Of a DNA stretch of 36,826 nt, positions 1-9,017 are shown in pieces. The DNA is from Rhizonema sp. PD37 (GTDB lineage: Bacteria > Cyanobacteriota > Cyanobacteriia > Cyanobacteriales > Nostocaceae): NCBI GenBank assembly GCA_029379215.1, contig JAQYWO010000053.1, positions 1-36,826 on the forward strand, written 5' to 3'. The position numbers and the translations under genes are program-made. Every line of letters begins with the position of its first letter. The first letter of the stretch is position 1. Below the pieces are notes generated by a model. That model had not been told where the DNA came from and did not search any database. It worked only from the letters and a program-made list of their open reading frames with translations.

Positions 1-1007
1 ATCTGGCGCGGTATCTATTGTGTTGGAACACACGCCTTGTAACAGCGAAGGCAAATATACTCCGTATTTGGGACAAACTTGCGTTGATTGTAGAATACCA
101 TTCAGTCGGCAATTGAGACATCTCATGGTAATTTCAATTTCAACTAATCTACTAATTTATCTAATTCTTGCATGGCTAAATTGCGATAGTAACCTACACT
201 CTCGTGTGAAATATACTTTCTGAGTAAAACTTCTGCAAGGCTTTTTATCACCTAGTTGAGAGCGGGCAAGTCCCCGGTTATAGTACAATACAGTTCAGTT
301 AGCGCCAAAAATCCTTCGGCTGCTCCCTGTTAATTTGAGGAACTTTACCCAAAATTTTTTATGGTAGGTTGGGTTGGTCGAAGTGAAACCCAACCTACCA
401 TTTTCCTTAACTAAACTGTATTGAATTATAAATAAGAAATATGCATTTTTACCAAGCATTGTATCACAAGAATTAAATAAAGTGTTAGGATAAAAAAACA
501 GCTTTAATCTTCTGTACATAAAGTTATTGGTACACCTAGAAATTACTGATGTTTCCTACAGACATTGCAAAAACTTGTTATGGACTGTTAGTGTTACTTG
601 ATACAAGTTATAAAAGTTATCTTAGTGCTTAAGTATATCTAAAAAGGAGAAATTTAGCTGAATATTTAGAGATTTCTCTCAAAAAAACTTGATTTAATAT
701 CTTATGCAAATCTAAGTAACTTTAAATCGTCGAAGTATATTGTTTACTCGTTTATAGAAAGGAACGAGTCATGCAAAATCTCTGGCTTAAATACAAAATT
801 TGTATCAGGAAGAAGAGTTGATTTTAAAGGAGGGTTTAAAACCTCTTTTGAAAGAAGTCAAGAAGACTGTCTCCGTCGATAAGATACTTTAGACAAAGCA
901 TCAAGTACTTAGGACTTGTGTGGTGAACTTACATAAAAAGGTTGACTTGATTTAGTGATATAAATAATCATCTTAAAGACGCTGGAATAGTTGGTTGTGA
1001 GGAGAGT
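1..1007. other. Gene-poor leading region
   Basis: No convincing complete gene is seen before the antiporter. A reading frame open from the window edge ends at about base 223; it matches nothing I recognise and could be the tail of a gene outside the window. The stretch holds the MITE-like element at 286-423. It also holds a 16-codon mini-ORF at 771-821 with a good Shine-Dalgarno (AAAGGA, 7 bases before its ATG). The rest is AT-rich and without recognisable structure. Confidence 0.5.
286..423. repeat. MITE-like element with terminal inverted repeats
   Basis: The ends are CAATACAGTTCAGTTA (286-301) and, on the other strand, CAATACAGTTTAGTTA (408-423), which match at 15 of 16 bases. Inside is a second perfect 15-base inverted repeat, at 361-375 and 387-401 with an 11-base loop, whose arms read ATGGTAGGTTGGGTT and its complement. 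The 138-base unit has no reading frame for a transposase, so it would have to be moved by an enzyme encoded elsewhere. No clear target-site duplication is visible. Calling it a MITE is an inference from the structure. Confidence 0.65.
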
Positions 1008-3170
1008 ATGCACACAGTTGTTCTCGTTTTGCTTGAGGTGCTCATTGTTATTGGATTGTCACGGCTAATGGGGTTAGCTTTCCGGTGGATTAAGCAACCG
1101 CTAGTTATTGGAGAGATTGTCTCTGGTATTATCCTTGGCCCATCTTTGTTTGGTTTGATTGCCCCGGATCTTGCAACTGCCATATTCCCAGCAGAAACAG
1201 TTCCTTTCCTCAATGTGCTATCTCAAGTGGGGCTGATATTTTTCATGTTTCTGATTGGGCTGGAGTTAGATCCAAAATATCTCAAAGGGCAGCTTAATGT
1301 GGCAATTATGATTGCTGTCATGTCAATATTGGCACCATTTGCCCTAGCAACCTTGACTGCGCTCTTTCTATATCCATTACTTTCTAATGATAGTGTATCA
1401 TTTACTGCTTTTTCACTATTTTTCGCATCAGCAATTTCAATTACAGCATTTCCAGTTCTTGCCAGAATAATTACGGAGAAAAACTTACAATCAAGTAGCT
1501 TGGGAACTTTAGCGTTAACCTCTGCTGCTATTAATGATTTAATAGCTTGGTGTTTGTTAGCACTAGGAATCGCTGTGGCAAGAACAAGTAGTTTTGCGGC
1601 GGCGATCCCGACGATTATCGAAAGCTTGCTCTACATCGGCTTCATGATGACAGTGGGACGTTGGTTTTTGCAGCGGTTGGCGATTTACTATCGGCGTGTC
1701 GGGCGTCTCAACCAATTTGTGTTGGCTTCAATTTACATGGGGGTGGTTGCTTCTGCTTTGATTACCGAACTCATTGGCATTCACTTGATATTTGGCGCGT
1801 TTTTATTGGGATCGGTGATGCCCAAGAATGCAAGATTAGTTCGGGAATTGGCAGTAAAAACTGAAGATTTTGTATTGATATTTCTACTGCCAGTTTTTTT
1901 TGCTTACAGTGGTTTGCGGACGCAAATTGGTTTGCTCAACCGTCCGGAGTTATGGGTAATTTGCTTAAGTATACTGATGGTGGCAATTATCGGTAAATAC
2001 GTTGGCACATATATAGCTGCACGCTACAGTCGGCTTGAGCATCGGCAAGCTTCAGCACTAGGATGGTTAATGAATACCCGTGGTTTGACTGAGTTGATCG
2101 TACTCAACATTGGTTTAAGTTTGGGGGTGATTACACCCTTACTGTTTACCATGTTGGTCATTATGGCGTTAGTGACAACATTTATCACTTCCCCGTTGCT
2201 GGAGTGGACATATCCAAAGCAGCCAATTGACTTAGATTTAGTGGCTCTTGAAGAAGAAACAGTAGATACACAGAAGACGGTAAAAAGCAACCTCCACAAT
2301 CGTCCCTACCGAATTTTAGTACCAGTCGCTAATCCCAGTACTCAAAAAGGTTTGGTGCAGTTAGCGGCGGCGATCGCAATCAATCACCAGCACCCTGCCA
2401 TTGTTCATCCTCTGAGTCTGATCGAACTTGAAGAAGATTATGCTTTTGAAAGTACTCCTGTAGAAGCCGAACGGTTAATCGCACGGCGTCGTCAACAACT
2501 TGAAGAATTGATTGAACGTCTTGAACCACCCATCATACGCTCTTACATACATCCCATTGTTCGGATCTCAAATAATGTTGCACGGGAAACTTCCCAGATT
2601 GCGTCTCTAGAGCAAGCTGATTTAATTCTCGTAGGATGGCACCGCCCAGCTTTCAGTAAGAATCGCTTGGGTGGACGAGTCGGTCAAATTCTTACATCTG
2701 CACCAGTAGATGTGGCAGTATTTGTAGACAGAGGAGAAGAGCGATTAGAAAGCTTGTTAGTTCCCTATTCTGCCAACGTCCATGATGATTTGGCATTAAT
2801 ACTTGCTTTGCGGCTTTTGGTAAATCGCGATTCCTGTCGTTTGCTCATTTTACAGGTAGTTACACAGGACCAAGTCAAAAATGAGTTGAGTTACGAGTTG
2901 CAAAACATGATGCAACAATTGCCAGCAAAAATAAGCGATCGCATTGACATTAATGTGATTGAAGCTGCCGATCCAATACAAGCCGTAGTCGCAGCCTCAG
3001 AAACTGTTAATCTCACAATTGCTGGCACCAGCCGTGCTTGGGGTATTGAACGTCACACATTAGGACGATATACAGACGAACTTGCCATTCAGTGTCGTTC
3101 TTCTGTGCTGATTACTCGTCGCTACAGTCAAATCACCTCTCACGTTATCTCTTTACTTGCGAATGACTAA
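1008..3170 (+). CDS. CPA2-family cation:proton antiporter with C-terminal USP-like region
   Basis: This 720-residue protein has a hydrophobic N-terminal sodium/hydrogen-exchanger domain (about residues 5-400, roughly a dozen membrane segments). The unwound-helix signature ISITAFPVLAR lies near 143-153, and the Asn-Asp pair expected at the ion site is N176-D177 in SAAINDLIAW. The soluble C-terminal 280 residues look like two universal-stress-protein-type modules; one contains LILVGWHRP and the other LTIAGTSRAWG. This layout is typical of cyanobacterial and plant CHX-like exchangers, which swap K+ or Na+ for H+ across a membrane. The ATG follows GAGGAGAG at a normal distance. The transported ion cannot be told from sequence. 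The gene is convergent with the small gene at 3177-3389 (6 bases between stops). Confidence 0.93.
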   Translation: MHTVVLVLLEVLIVIGLSRLMGLAFRWIKQPLVIGEIVSGIILGPSLFGLIAPDLATAIFPAETVPFLNVLSQVGLIFFMFLIGLELDPKYLKGQLNVAIMIAVMSILAPFALATLTALFLYPLLSNDSVSFTAFSLFFASAISITAFPVLARIITEKNLQSSSLGTLALTSAAINDLIAWCLLALGIAVARTSSFAAAIPTIIESLLYIGFMMTVGRWFLQRLAIYYRRVGRLNQFVLASIYMGVVASALITELIGIHLIFGAFLLGSVMPKNARLVRELAVKTEDFVLIFLLPVFFAYSGLRTQIGLLNRPELWVICLSILMVAIIGKYVGTYIAARYSRLEHRQASALGWLMNTRGLTELIVLNIGLSLGVITPLLFTMLVIMALVTTFITSPLLEWTYPKQPIDLDLVALEEETVDTQKTVKSNLHNRPYRILVPVANPSTQKGLVQLAAAIAINHQHPAIVHPLSLIELEEDYAFESTPVEAERLIARRRQQLEELIERLEPPIIRSYIHPIVRISNNVARETSQIASLEQADLILVGWHRPAFSKNRLGGRVGQILTSAPVDVAVFVDRGEERLESLLVPYSANVHDDLALILALRLLVNRDSCRLLILQVVTQDQVKNELSYELQNMMQQLPAKISDRIDINVIEAADPIQAVVAASETVNLTIAGTSRAWGIERHTLGRYTDELAIQCRSSVLITRRYSQITSHVISLLAND

Positions 3171-3176
3171 GCTTAC

Positions 3177-3389
3177 TTAAGCTACCATCTTGTCTGTGAG
3201 TCTTCCTTCGACTCGCTCATACTCATCTTCGAGTAACCAAAGTTTTGCCTGATCATAAGAATCACTAGAAAGAGAAGAGTGTACTAATACTGTCATACCT
3301 GGAGTTAGCAATGTGTTAAGCAAGTCACTAACCAAACTTTGGCGAGTGCGAGGTAATGATGTGCGTAAAGTCACTTCTACTTCGCTCAT
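3177..3389 (-). CDS. Small hypothetical protein downstream of rbcS
   Basis: This is a 70-residue, mostly soluble protein with an acidic C-terminal half (QAKLWLLEDEYERVEGRL). I do not recognise the family. It is read in the same direction as rbcLXS, with its start 89 bases beyond the rbcS stop, but a strong hairpin (3425-3458) lies between them. It may therefore be expressed only by read-through or from its own weak promoter. The steady amino-acid composition and tidy fit between rbcS and the antiporter stop favour a real gene; the function is unknown. No clear Shine-Dalgarno precedes the ATG. Confidence 0.55.
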   Translation of the reverse strand: MSEVEVTLRTSLPRTRQSLVSDLLNTLLTPGMTVLVHSSLSSDSYDQAKLWLLEDEYERVEGRLTDKMVA

Positions 3390-3424
3390 GTTACATTTTT
3401 TTTTGTCAACAACAAAGCAAAATT

Positions 3425-3458
3425 AAGACCCCCAACTTCTCGAAAAGTTGGGGGTCTT
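3425..3458 (-). terminator. Hairpin terminator after rbcS
   Basis: A perfect 14-base-pair stem, AAGACCCCCAACTT (3425-3438) with its complement at 3445-3458, encloses a 6-base loop. On the minus strand it lies 20 bases past the rbcS stop and is followed by AATTTTGCTTTGTT, which is only moderately T-rich. It is a plausible 3' end for the rbcLXS transcript, acting as terminator or as RNA stabiliser. The AACTT..AAGTT arm type recurs as a dispersed palindrome in cyanobacterial spacers. Confidence 0.75.
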
Positions 3459-3478
3459 GTTTCTAATACTTGCTGATT

Positions 3479-3814
3479 TTAGTATCTACTAGCATTAGGC
3501 TTGTGAACGATAAAGCTGAGAATTTGACACTGCTTGATGTTATCAAAACCTACTACACGGATAAAACAGTTGCCATATTGAGAACGGCAAGACTGAACTT
3601 CGTTTAATACTTCTTGAGTGGATTTAGCACCAAATAGAGGTAATTTCCACATTGTCCAGTAGCAATCTGTTGGCGAAGAAGTTTCGTTGAACTCAATAGC
3701 AGGAATGTAACCTTGATTTATGATGTACTGAATCTGCTTAGCAATTTGAGCATCATTGAGGGGAGGCAGATAGGAAAGAGTTTCGTAACGAATCTGTTTT
3801 GGTAGGGTTTGCAT
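3479..3814 (-). CDS. rbcS: Ribulose bisphosphate carboxylase small subunit
   Basis: This 111-residue protein shows the Form IB small-subunit features: the N-terminal TLSYLPPL segment, the [14 protein letters not shown] stretch near residues 50-62, and [13 protein letters not shown] near the C-terminus. It is the normal cyanobacterial length, without an extension. Eight small subunits cap the eight large subunits to form the L8S8 holoenzyme inside the carboxysome. It is the third gene of the rbcL-rbcX-rbcS operon, starting 88 bases after rbcX. A strong hairpin lies just beyond its stop. Confidence 0.97.
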   Translation of the reverse strand: MQTLPKQIRYETLSYLPPLNDAQIAKQIQYIINQGYIPAIEFNETSSPTDCYWTMWKLPLFGAKSTQEVLNEVQSCRSQYGNCFIRVVGFDNIKQCQILSFIVHKPNASRY

Positions 3815-3902
3815 AACTAAACAGTAATTGTTGGTTGTTTATTTTTGATTGGTAGTCGCTCTCGTTGCTGACTAAGAACGAACGACTACGAAACACTATC
3901 TA

Positions 3903-4304
3903 CTAAACATCCTCTGAATTAGGATCTGAGGTAGCTTGCTCTTGGGATGTAGATAGAGGGTCAAATGTCTCTAATTGCGTACTTCGTTCTAGATGCTGAC
4001 GACGGTGTTCCATATTGGCTTGCATAATCCCAGTGCGAACCATTTCCGGTAAGTACTCAGCAACTTCTTGTGCTAAGTGTTCTCTGACAATCATGATTCG
4101 CAATGCCAAATCAGGCTTCTCTCGAAACAATTCCTCAATGTATGGTTCTCCATCTTGAAGTTTGTCAGCAGAAAAATACTGTAGCCAAAGTGCTAAGGGA
4201 GGATTGGTTTCATTAAGTTGAGCCAATACCGTCTTTACTGCCTGATATGTCAGGTAGTTTTGCAGCATCTTGGCTGTGTCTTTCGCAATTTGCTTAATAT
4301 TCAT
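3903..4304 (-). CDS. rbcX: RuBisCO assembly chaperone RbcX
   Basis: This is a 133-residue, mostly helical protein. It has the YLTYQAVKTVLAQL helix near residues 18-31 that lines the peptide-binding groove, and the C-terminal QANMEHRRQHLER helix. RbcX is a homodimer that binds the C-terminal tail of newly folded RbcL and helps build the RbcL8 core before RbcS joins. The region after about residue 115 is a polar, probably disordered tail, as in other RbcX proteins. Its place between rbcL and rbcS is the classic Nostocales order. The 101-base spacer before it contains competing hairpins. Confidence 0.96.
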   Translation of the reverse strand: MNIKQIAKDTAKMLQNYLTYQAVKTVLAQLNETNPPLALWLQYFSADKLQDGEPYIEELFREKPDLALRIMIVREHLAQEVAEYLPEMVRTGIMQANMEHRRQHLERSTQLETFDPLSTSQEQATSDPNSEDV

Positions 4305-4322
4305 GCTTGACCCAGCCTTTAA

Positions 4323-4382
4323 GAGTTAGGAGTGATGAGGTTTGAGCGAGGAGTTATTTATTGAATTTAACTCCTAACTCCT
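4323..4382 (-). promoter_or_regulatory. Competing hairpins and heptamer repeat between rbcL and rbcX
   Basis: Two stems share one arm. GAGTTAGGAGT (4323-4333) pairs with ACTCCTAACTC (4370-4380). AGGAGTTA (4349-4356) pairs with TAACTCCT at 4368-4375 or, alternatively, at 4375-4382. TAACTCC occurs twice in tandem (4368-4381), a short heptamer repeat. The two folds are mutually exclusive in RNA. A hairpin between rbcL and rbcX could set the ratio of abundant RbcL to scarce RbcX by blocking RNA decay or transcription; that role is inference. Confidence 0.5.
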
Positions 4383-4405
4383 TAATCTTCACTTCTAACT
4401 AAATA

Positions 4406-5836
4406 TCAGACGGTATCAACAGGCTTAAAGTCAAACTTGATTTCTTTCCACAGTTCGCAAGCAGCAGCTAATTCTGGAGACCATCTAGCGGCTTCGCGGA
4501 TCACGTCGTTTCCTTCATGAGCCAAACTGCGACCTTCGTTACGAGCTTGAACACAAGCTTCTAAGGCGACGCGGTTAGCGGTAGCGCCAGGAGCATTACC
4601 CCATGGGTGACCCAAAGTACCACCACCAAATTGTAGTACGGAGTCATCACCAAAGATTTCTAGCAGCGCAGGCATGTGCCATACGTGAATACCACCGGAA
4701 GCAACAGCCATTACACCAGGCATAGAAGCCCAGTCTTGGGAAAAGTAGATACCGCGAGACTTGTCTTGCTCAACATAGTTCTCACGCAGTAAGTCAACAA
4801 AACCCATTGTGATACCGCGCTCACCTTCCAGCTTACCAACCACAGTTCCAGTATGGATGTGGTCGCCACCAGACATCCGCAGAGCCTTAGCCAATACGCG
4901 GAAGTGAATACCGTGGTTCTTCTGACGGTCGATTACGGCGTGCATAGCGCGGTGAATGTGCAGCAACACACCGTTGTCGCGACACCAGCGAGCCAATGTG
5001 GTATTGGCGGTGAAGCCTGCTGTCAGGTAGTCGTGCATGATGATGGGCATTTTGAGTTCTTTAGCATAATCAGCCCGCTTCAGCATTTCTTCACAGGTGG
5101 GAGCGGTGACGTTCAGGTAGTGACCTTTGATTTCACCAGTTTCTGCTTGAGCTTTGTGGATAGCTTCAGCGACGAATAAGAAGCGATCGCGCCACCGTTG
5201 GAATGGTGCGGAGTTGATATTTTCGTCATCTTTGGTGAAGTCCAAACCACCACGTAAGCACTCGTATACTGCGCGTCCGTAGTTCTTAGCAGACAGGCCC
5301 AATTTGGGCTTAATTGTACAACCTAGTAGTGGGCGACCGTACTTGTTCAGTTTGTCGCGCTCAACTTGGATACCATGAGGAGGACCTTGGAAAGTCTTCA
5401 AGTAAGCGACAGGAATCCGTAAGTCTTCTAGACGCAGAGCTTTCAGGGCTTTGAAACCAAATACGTTACCTACAATAGAGGTAAACATATTGGTTACAGA
5501 ACCTTCCTCAAACAAATCTAGAGGATAGGCAATGTAACAGATATACTGGTTGTCCTCATTGGCGACTGGCTCAATATCATAGCAACGACCTTTGTAGCGG
5601 TCTAGATCGGTGAGCAAGTCAGTCCATACGGTTGTCCAGGTACCGGTGGAAGACTCAGCAGCCACAGCAGCACCAGCCTCTTCCGGAGGAACTCCGGGCT
5701 GAGGTGTAACACGGAATGCTGCTAAAATATCCGTATCTTTCGGTGTGTAATCAGGGGTGTAATAAGTAAGTCTGTAATCTTGTACACCAGCTTTATACCC
5801 TGCTTTCGTCTGAGTCCTCGTTTGAGCGTAAGACAT
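4406..5836 (-). CDS. rbcL: Ribulose bisphosphate carboxylase large subunit (Form IB)
   Basis: This full-length 476-residue protein carries all the main active-site motifs: TVWTDLLTD near residues 67-75, [11 protein letters not shown] with the proton-abstracting lysine near 175, the activator segment [11 protein letters not shown] with the carbamylated lysine near 201, HIHRAMHA, and [10 protein letters not shown] near 403. It fixes CO2 on ribulose 1,5-bisphosphate in the carboxysome. The start MSYAQT follows a strong GGAAGGAA Shine-Dalgarno 4 bases away. It is the first gene of the rbcLXS operon, with an 867-base spacer to the divergent propeller gene. No truncation or odd residue is seen. Confidence 0.99.
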   Translation of the reverse strand: MSYAQTRTQTKAGYKAGVQDYRLTYYTPDYTPKDTDILAAFRVTPQPGVPPEEAGAAVAAESSTGTWTTVWTDLLTDLDRYKGRCYDIEPVANEDNQYICYIAYPLDLFEEGSVTNMFTSIVGNVFGFKALKALRLEDLRIPVAYLKTFQGPPHGIQVERDKLNKYGRPLLGCTIKPKLGLSAKNYGRAVYECLRGGLDFTKDDENINSAPFQRWRDRFLFVAEAIHKAQAETGEIKGHYLNVTAPTCEEMLKRADYAKELKMPIIMHDYLTAGFTANTTLARWCRDNGVLLHIHRAMHAVIDRQKNHGIHFRVLAKALRMSGGDHIHTGTVVGKLEGERGITMGFVDLLRENYVEQDKSRGIYFSQDWASMPGVMAVASGGIHVWHMPALLEIFGDDSVLQFGGGTLGHPWGNAPGATANRVALEACVQARNEGRSLAHEGNDVIREAARWSPELAAACELWKEIKFDFKPVDTV

Positions 5837-6703
5837 ACTTTTCCTTCCAAGAAGTCACTCTTTAAATTACCAGCAAATTACGTTCCGTGCTTCTCACCTT
5901 TCTTTGATACTTTCCCTACTATTAGGGAGGAGTACCGAGAAAAATAAAAATTTTATCTTTAATGAGTTGTTTCCGAACAGAGGTTATTAATTTTTTAACA
6001 GACTATTGTACGACGATCTGCGCCTCAAATAATTTTGGGGACAGATCCTCAACTAATGTCATTTTTTCCTCTATCCAAAAACAAAAATTGTTTTTTATTT
6101 TTTTCTCACATCCCACTAAATCTCCCTTAGTCCGTCAAACTTTCCGCTTAGCGAGGGCAGTACTGACTTAATCCCTAAATCTACGGTATTTTCCCCGCCT
6201 TTGAGGTAAATACACAGAGATGGAAGTTGTCTAGACGGAAACTCAGAGGAACGATGAGCGAAAGACAAAAATTGCACACCACGTAATTTGTAGCTTATTT
6301 CACAATATATCAATAATTTGATAAGTTATTCTTTCAATCTTCTGAACTCTTTTATTTAATTTTTTTATCTTTACGTATTTTTAACATTTTATTAAGAAGA
6401 CTTTACAAAGTGTAAGCGATAATAGTAAGCCAATTTGAACGAGAGACAGGAGACGGGAGTTCATTTGCTCCTATATCACTGGCAAAATGAAGCTGCACAA
6501 AATTAATAGACATCTGTAAAGAAATATAAATAAGACGGAAATCTTTTCTCAGAGTGCCATTTGCGCTCATTGGAAGATGATATTTCCCAGTAGGTAAATA
6601 TTTATGCTGACGTACTTAAATAAAAAGATAAAGAAGGGGAACACTGAAATTAACCCAAAGCTAGTCAAAGCGATCGCAACGGGGAATTGTCTCTGAGGGA
6701 AAA
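5837..6703. other. Long divergent spacer upstream of rbcL
   Basis: This 867-base, AT-rich spacer separates rbcL from the divergent propeller gene and must contain the promoters of both. A small hairpin, TCCCTA (5913-5918) with TAGGGA (5923-5928) and a 4-base loop, lies 77 bases before the rbcL start, probably in its 5' untranslated RNA. I looked for a GTA-N8-TAC NtcA site and found no convincing one. No credible gene is seen: the frames in this stretch have poor composition and no conserved motif. Confidence 0.6.
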
Positions 6704-7855
6704 GTGACTGTGGTGTTGTTTCACAAGCGTATTAGTTTATTAGTTGCTTCTAGTCTGCTTGCTTTATCAAGTATGGTGACTGTAGCGATGTCTAACGACA
6801 AATCGCTGCGCGTTGCTGCTCTCTTGGCGACGAACCAAACAACTGATAGTGGTGTTCCACAACAAAAGAAGAATGAAGTCGATTCATCAGAGGAGTTAAC
6901 TCCTGCTTATCCACCTTCAGCACCGCCACCGCACCGAAACCCTTTGCCCAATGTGCAGCGACTAATAGAACGTTTGCACGAGATCGACTATCGCGTTGGT
7001 GCCTTGCAGGGAGATTATACAGGTAATCTCTGGATAGGTTCAATGCAAGGGTTATCGCGGATAGACCCAAATACAGGTAAAATTTTAGGACGTGTGAGTT
7101 TACCAAATGTTGCTATTGGTGCTTTAGCCCAAGACAAAGTCGGGCGTTTGTGGGTAGGAACTTATGACGGATTAAAGCGGGTAGACTCTCGTAGTAACGA
7201 AATTACAGCGCAAAACTTATTTTTACCTTCTAAACGAGTTTTGTCTTTATTAATTGATAAGCGAGGTTATTTGTGGACTGGCACAGATAACGGCTTAGCT
7301 TTGATCAGCCCCGATCAAGGTTTAATTATCACGACATTAAAAGATCTTCCTGGTGTCAGCGCCAATGCTTTAACTTTAGACGCTGAAGGTCAACTTTGGG
7401 TTGGTACTCTTGATGGAGTCGTACAAGTTAACACTGCCAATGCTTTCATTCTCAAGCGCATTAAAGATTTACCAGGCACAACTGTCCAATCCATAGCGAT
7501 TAGTCCACAAGGATTAATTTGGGCGGGAATGCCGAATAATTTACTTGTCATTAATCCGAAAACTGGCTCAGTACTTAGATCTGTCACTCGCCTTCGCGGA
7601 CGTAATGTCACAGCTGTCAGCTTTGCTAAAGATGGTAGTGTTTGGGTTGGCACTGATAATGGGTTATTCCGCTTAAATCCAGATACTGGTGCCTTGTTAG
7701 ACCAAGTTCCAGGTCTTCCTTCTAGCCGTGTTCTCTCTCTTGCACCAGATATAGGCAATAAATTGTGGATTGGTACCACAGAAGGTTTGGCTTGGTTAAT
7801 GCCTAAAATGGAAAGAGCAAAACCTCATCTTGCGTTCACTCGCACAGGTAATTAA
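6704..7855 (+). CDS. Exported seven-repeat beta-propeller protein
   Basis: This is a 383-residue protein. An N-terminal hydrophobic segment (about residues 8-30) looks like a signal peptide, and a Pro-rich linker follows (about 65-80). From about residue 100 there are seven repeats of roughly 41 residues, each with an LW(I/V)GT-x-x-GL core and a following I-x-P-x-T-G turn; the fifth is degenerate (IWAGMPNNL). The repeats match the 'two-component regulator propeller' (reg_prop) type, here without the kinase domain it often precedes, so this is a free periplasmic or surface propeller with no catalytic motif. The start is GTG with GAGGGA just before it. panB starts 24 bases downstream and may be co-transcribed. 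The binding partner is unknown. Confidence 0.88.
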   Translation: MTVVLFHKRISLLVASSLLALSSMVTVAMSNDKSLRVAALLATNQTTDSGVPQQKKNEVDSSEELTPAYPPSAPPPHRNPLPNVQRLIERLHEIDYRVGALQGDYTGNLWIGSMQGLSRIDPNTGKILGRVSLPNVAIGALAQDKVGRLWVGTYDGLKRVDSRSNEITAQNLFLPSKRVLSLLIDKRGYLWTGTDNGLALISPDQGLIITTLKDLPGVSANALTLDAEGQLWVGTLDGVVQVNTANAFILKRIKDLPGTTVQSIAISPQGLIWAGMPNNLLVINPKTGSVLRSVTRLRGRNVTAVSFAKDGSVWVGTDNGLFRLNPDTGALLDQVPGLPSSRVLSLAPDIGNKLWIGTTEGLAWLMPKMERAKPHLAFTRTGN

Positions 7856-7879
7856 TCATTCTCAATCCAAAATCACCAA

Positions 7880-8653
7880 ATGCCAGTCACTACCCAGCAA
7901 CTCATTCAATGGAAACAGCAGAAACGTTCAATTGTCGCCCTGACTGCTTGGGATTATGCGATCGCCCAGATATTAGATGCCGCTGGGGTAGACTTAATTT
8001 TGGTGGGTGACTCGATGGCAGTAGTCTTAGGGTATGAAACAACACTGCCCATTAGTTTAGAGGAAATGCTGTTCCATGCTAAAGCAGTGCGTCGTGGTGT
8101 TAACCGAGCATTGATGGTCGTAGATTTACCATTTATGACGTATCAACAAAGTCTTGAGCAAGCTATGAACACGGCTGGAAGAGTGTTAAAAGAAACGGGC
8201 GCTCAAGCAGTCAAGTTAGAGGGTGGTTATCCAGCAATGATAGATACCGTTGCTCGTTTAGTGCAAGCGGGTATTCCGGTTATGGGCCATGTGGGTTTGA
8301 CACCACAATCAATACACCAAATCGGTTTGCGTCAACAGGGAAAAACTGAGGAAGCAATGGAGAGAATCTTACAACAAGCGATCGCTCTAGAACAAGCAGG
8401 TGCTTTTTCGATTGTACTAGAGCATCTCCCTACTACATTAGCATTAAATATTACTCAAAAATTAAGTATTCCTACAATTGGTATTGGTGCAGGACCCCAT
8501 TGTGATGGTCAAATTTTGGTGACTTCTGATATCCTGGGTCTTTCCGAAAAACAGCCATTATTTGCTAAAATTTATACAAATTTACGAAATAATATCACGC
8601 AAGCCGTGCAGAGTTATATTATTGAGGTGCAAGAGGGTAAGTTTCCAGAGTAG
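7880..8653 (+). CDS. panB: 3-methyl-2-oxobutanoate hydroxymethyltransferase
   Basis: This 257-residue protein forms ketopantoate from 2-oxoisovalerate and 5,10-methylene-tetrahydrofolate, the first committed step of pantothenate and CoA synthesis. Visible motifs are [19 protein letters not shown] near residues 20-38, the metal-binding [20 protein letters not shown] near 113-120, and GHVGLTPQS. The N-terminus and core are complete. The C-terminus stops at EGKFPE, a few residues before the usual P-x-E-H-S-type tail. Its TAG stop is the first three bases of a repeat element end (see the repeat at 8651-8748), so the tail may have been replaced by an insertion. The TIM barrel is intact and activity is likely kept. 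Confidence 0.95.
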   Translation: MPVTTQQLIQWKQQKRSIVALTAWDYAIAQILDAAGVDLILVGDSMAVVLGYETTLPISLEEMLFHAKAVRRGVNRALMVVDLPFMTYQQSLEQAMNTAGRVLKETGAQAVKLEGGYPAMIDTVARLVQAGIPVMGHVGLTPQSIHQIGLRQQGKTEEAMERILQQAIALEQAGAFSIVLEHLPTTLALNITQKLSIPTIGIGAGPHCDGQILVTSDILGLSEKQPLFAKIYTNLRNNITQAVQSYIIEVQEGKFPE

Positions 8654-8748
8654 ACATTAGCGAGAAATGATGTAGGATCGCTCCTGCTAGAACGCCCCAA
8701 ACTTCTGTTTTGACAAAAGCATAATTAATTTTTGGAAATGTCTAATAG
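8651..8748. repeat. Small MITE-like element at the panB 3' end
   Basis: An 8-base inverted repeat (TAGACATT at 8651-8658 and AATGTCTA at 8737-8744) bounds a segment of about 94 bases. The right end (8720-8743) matches the outer end of the element at 22779-22967, read in reverse, at 22 of 24 bases. GGA(A/G)ATGTCTAATAG is also shared with that element's right end. The two are therefore members of one family. The left end overlaps the panB stop. The rest of the spacer to 9017 shows no gene or clear structure. Confidence 0.55.
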
Positions 8749-9017
8749 TATGATTAAATTCTCTGATTAATCATTCTCAGGCAAGTATCCGCGTAATCTC
8801 CATCTTATTGATCAGTACATGAACAATTTCCAAATTTAGATTTTTTACCGTTTCACCTTTCATACTGAAAAATCCTTCTCCTTATTACTAAGAGCGCTGG
8901 TTTGGAGCCAACGATATTGCCGGATTTTTCGTTGGTATTAGCCCAACCCTGTGTGACGCAAGCTAAAGGCAATTTAGCAATACGCAATCAGCCAAAAAAG
9001 CGTATGATGAAAATTCT

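Noticed and set aside
20..223. 67-codon plus-strand frame at the window edge
   Set aside because: It could be the 3' end of a gene outside the window, but no family is recognised and the window cuts off the upstream part.
295..519. 74-codon minus-strand frame
   Set aside because: It runs through the inverted repeats of the MITE-like element; the reading is a by-product of the repeat.
5837..6703. NtcA-type GTA-N8-TAC site before rbcL
   Set aside because: The closest stretches fail at the second half-site.
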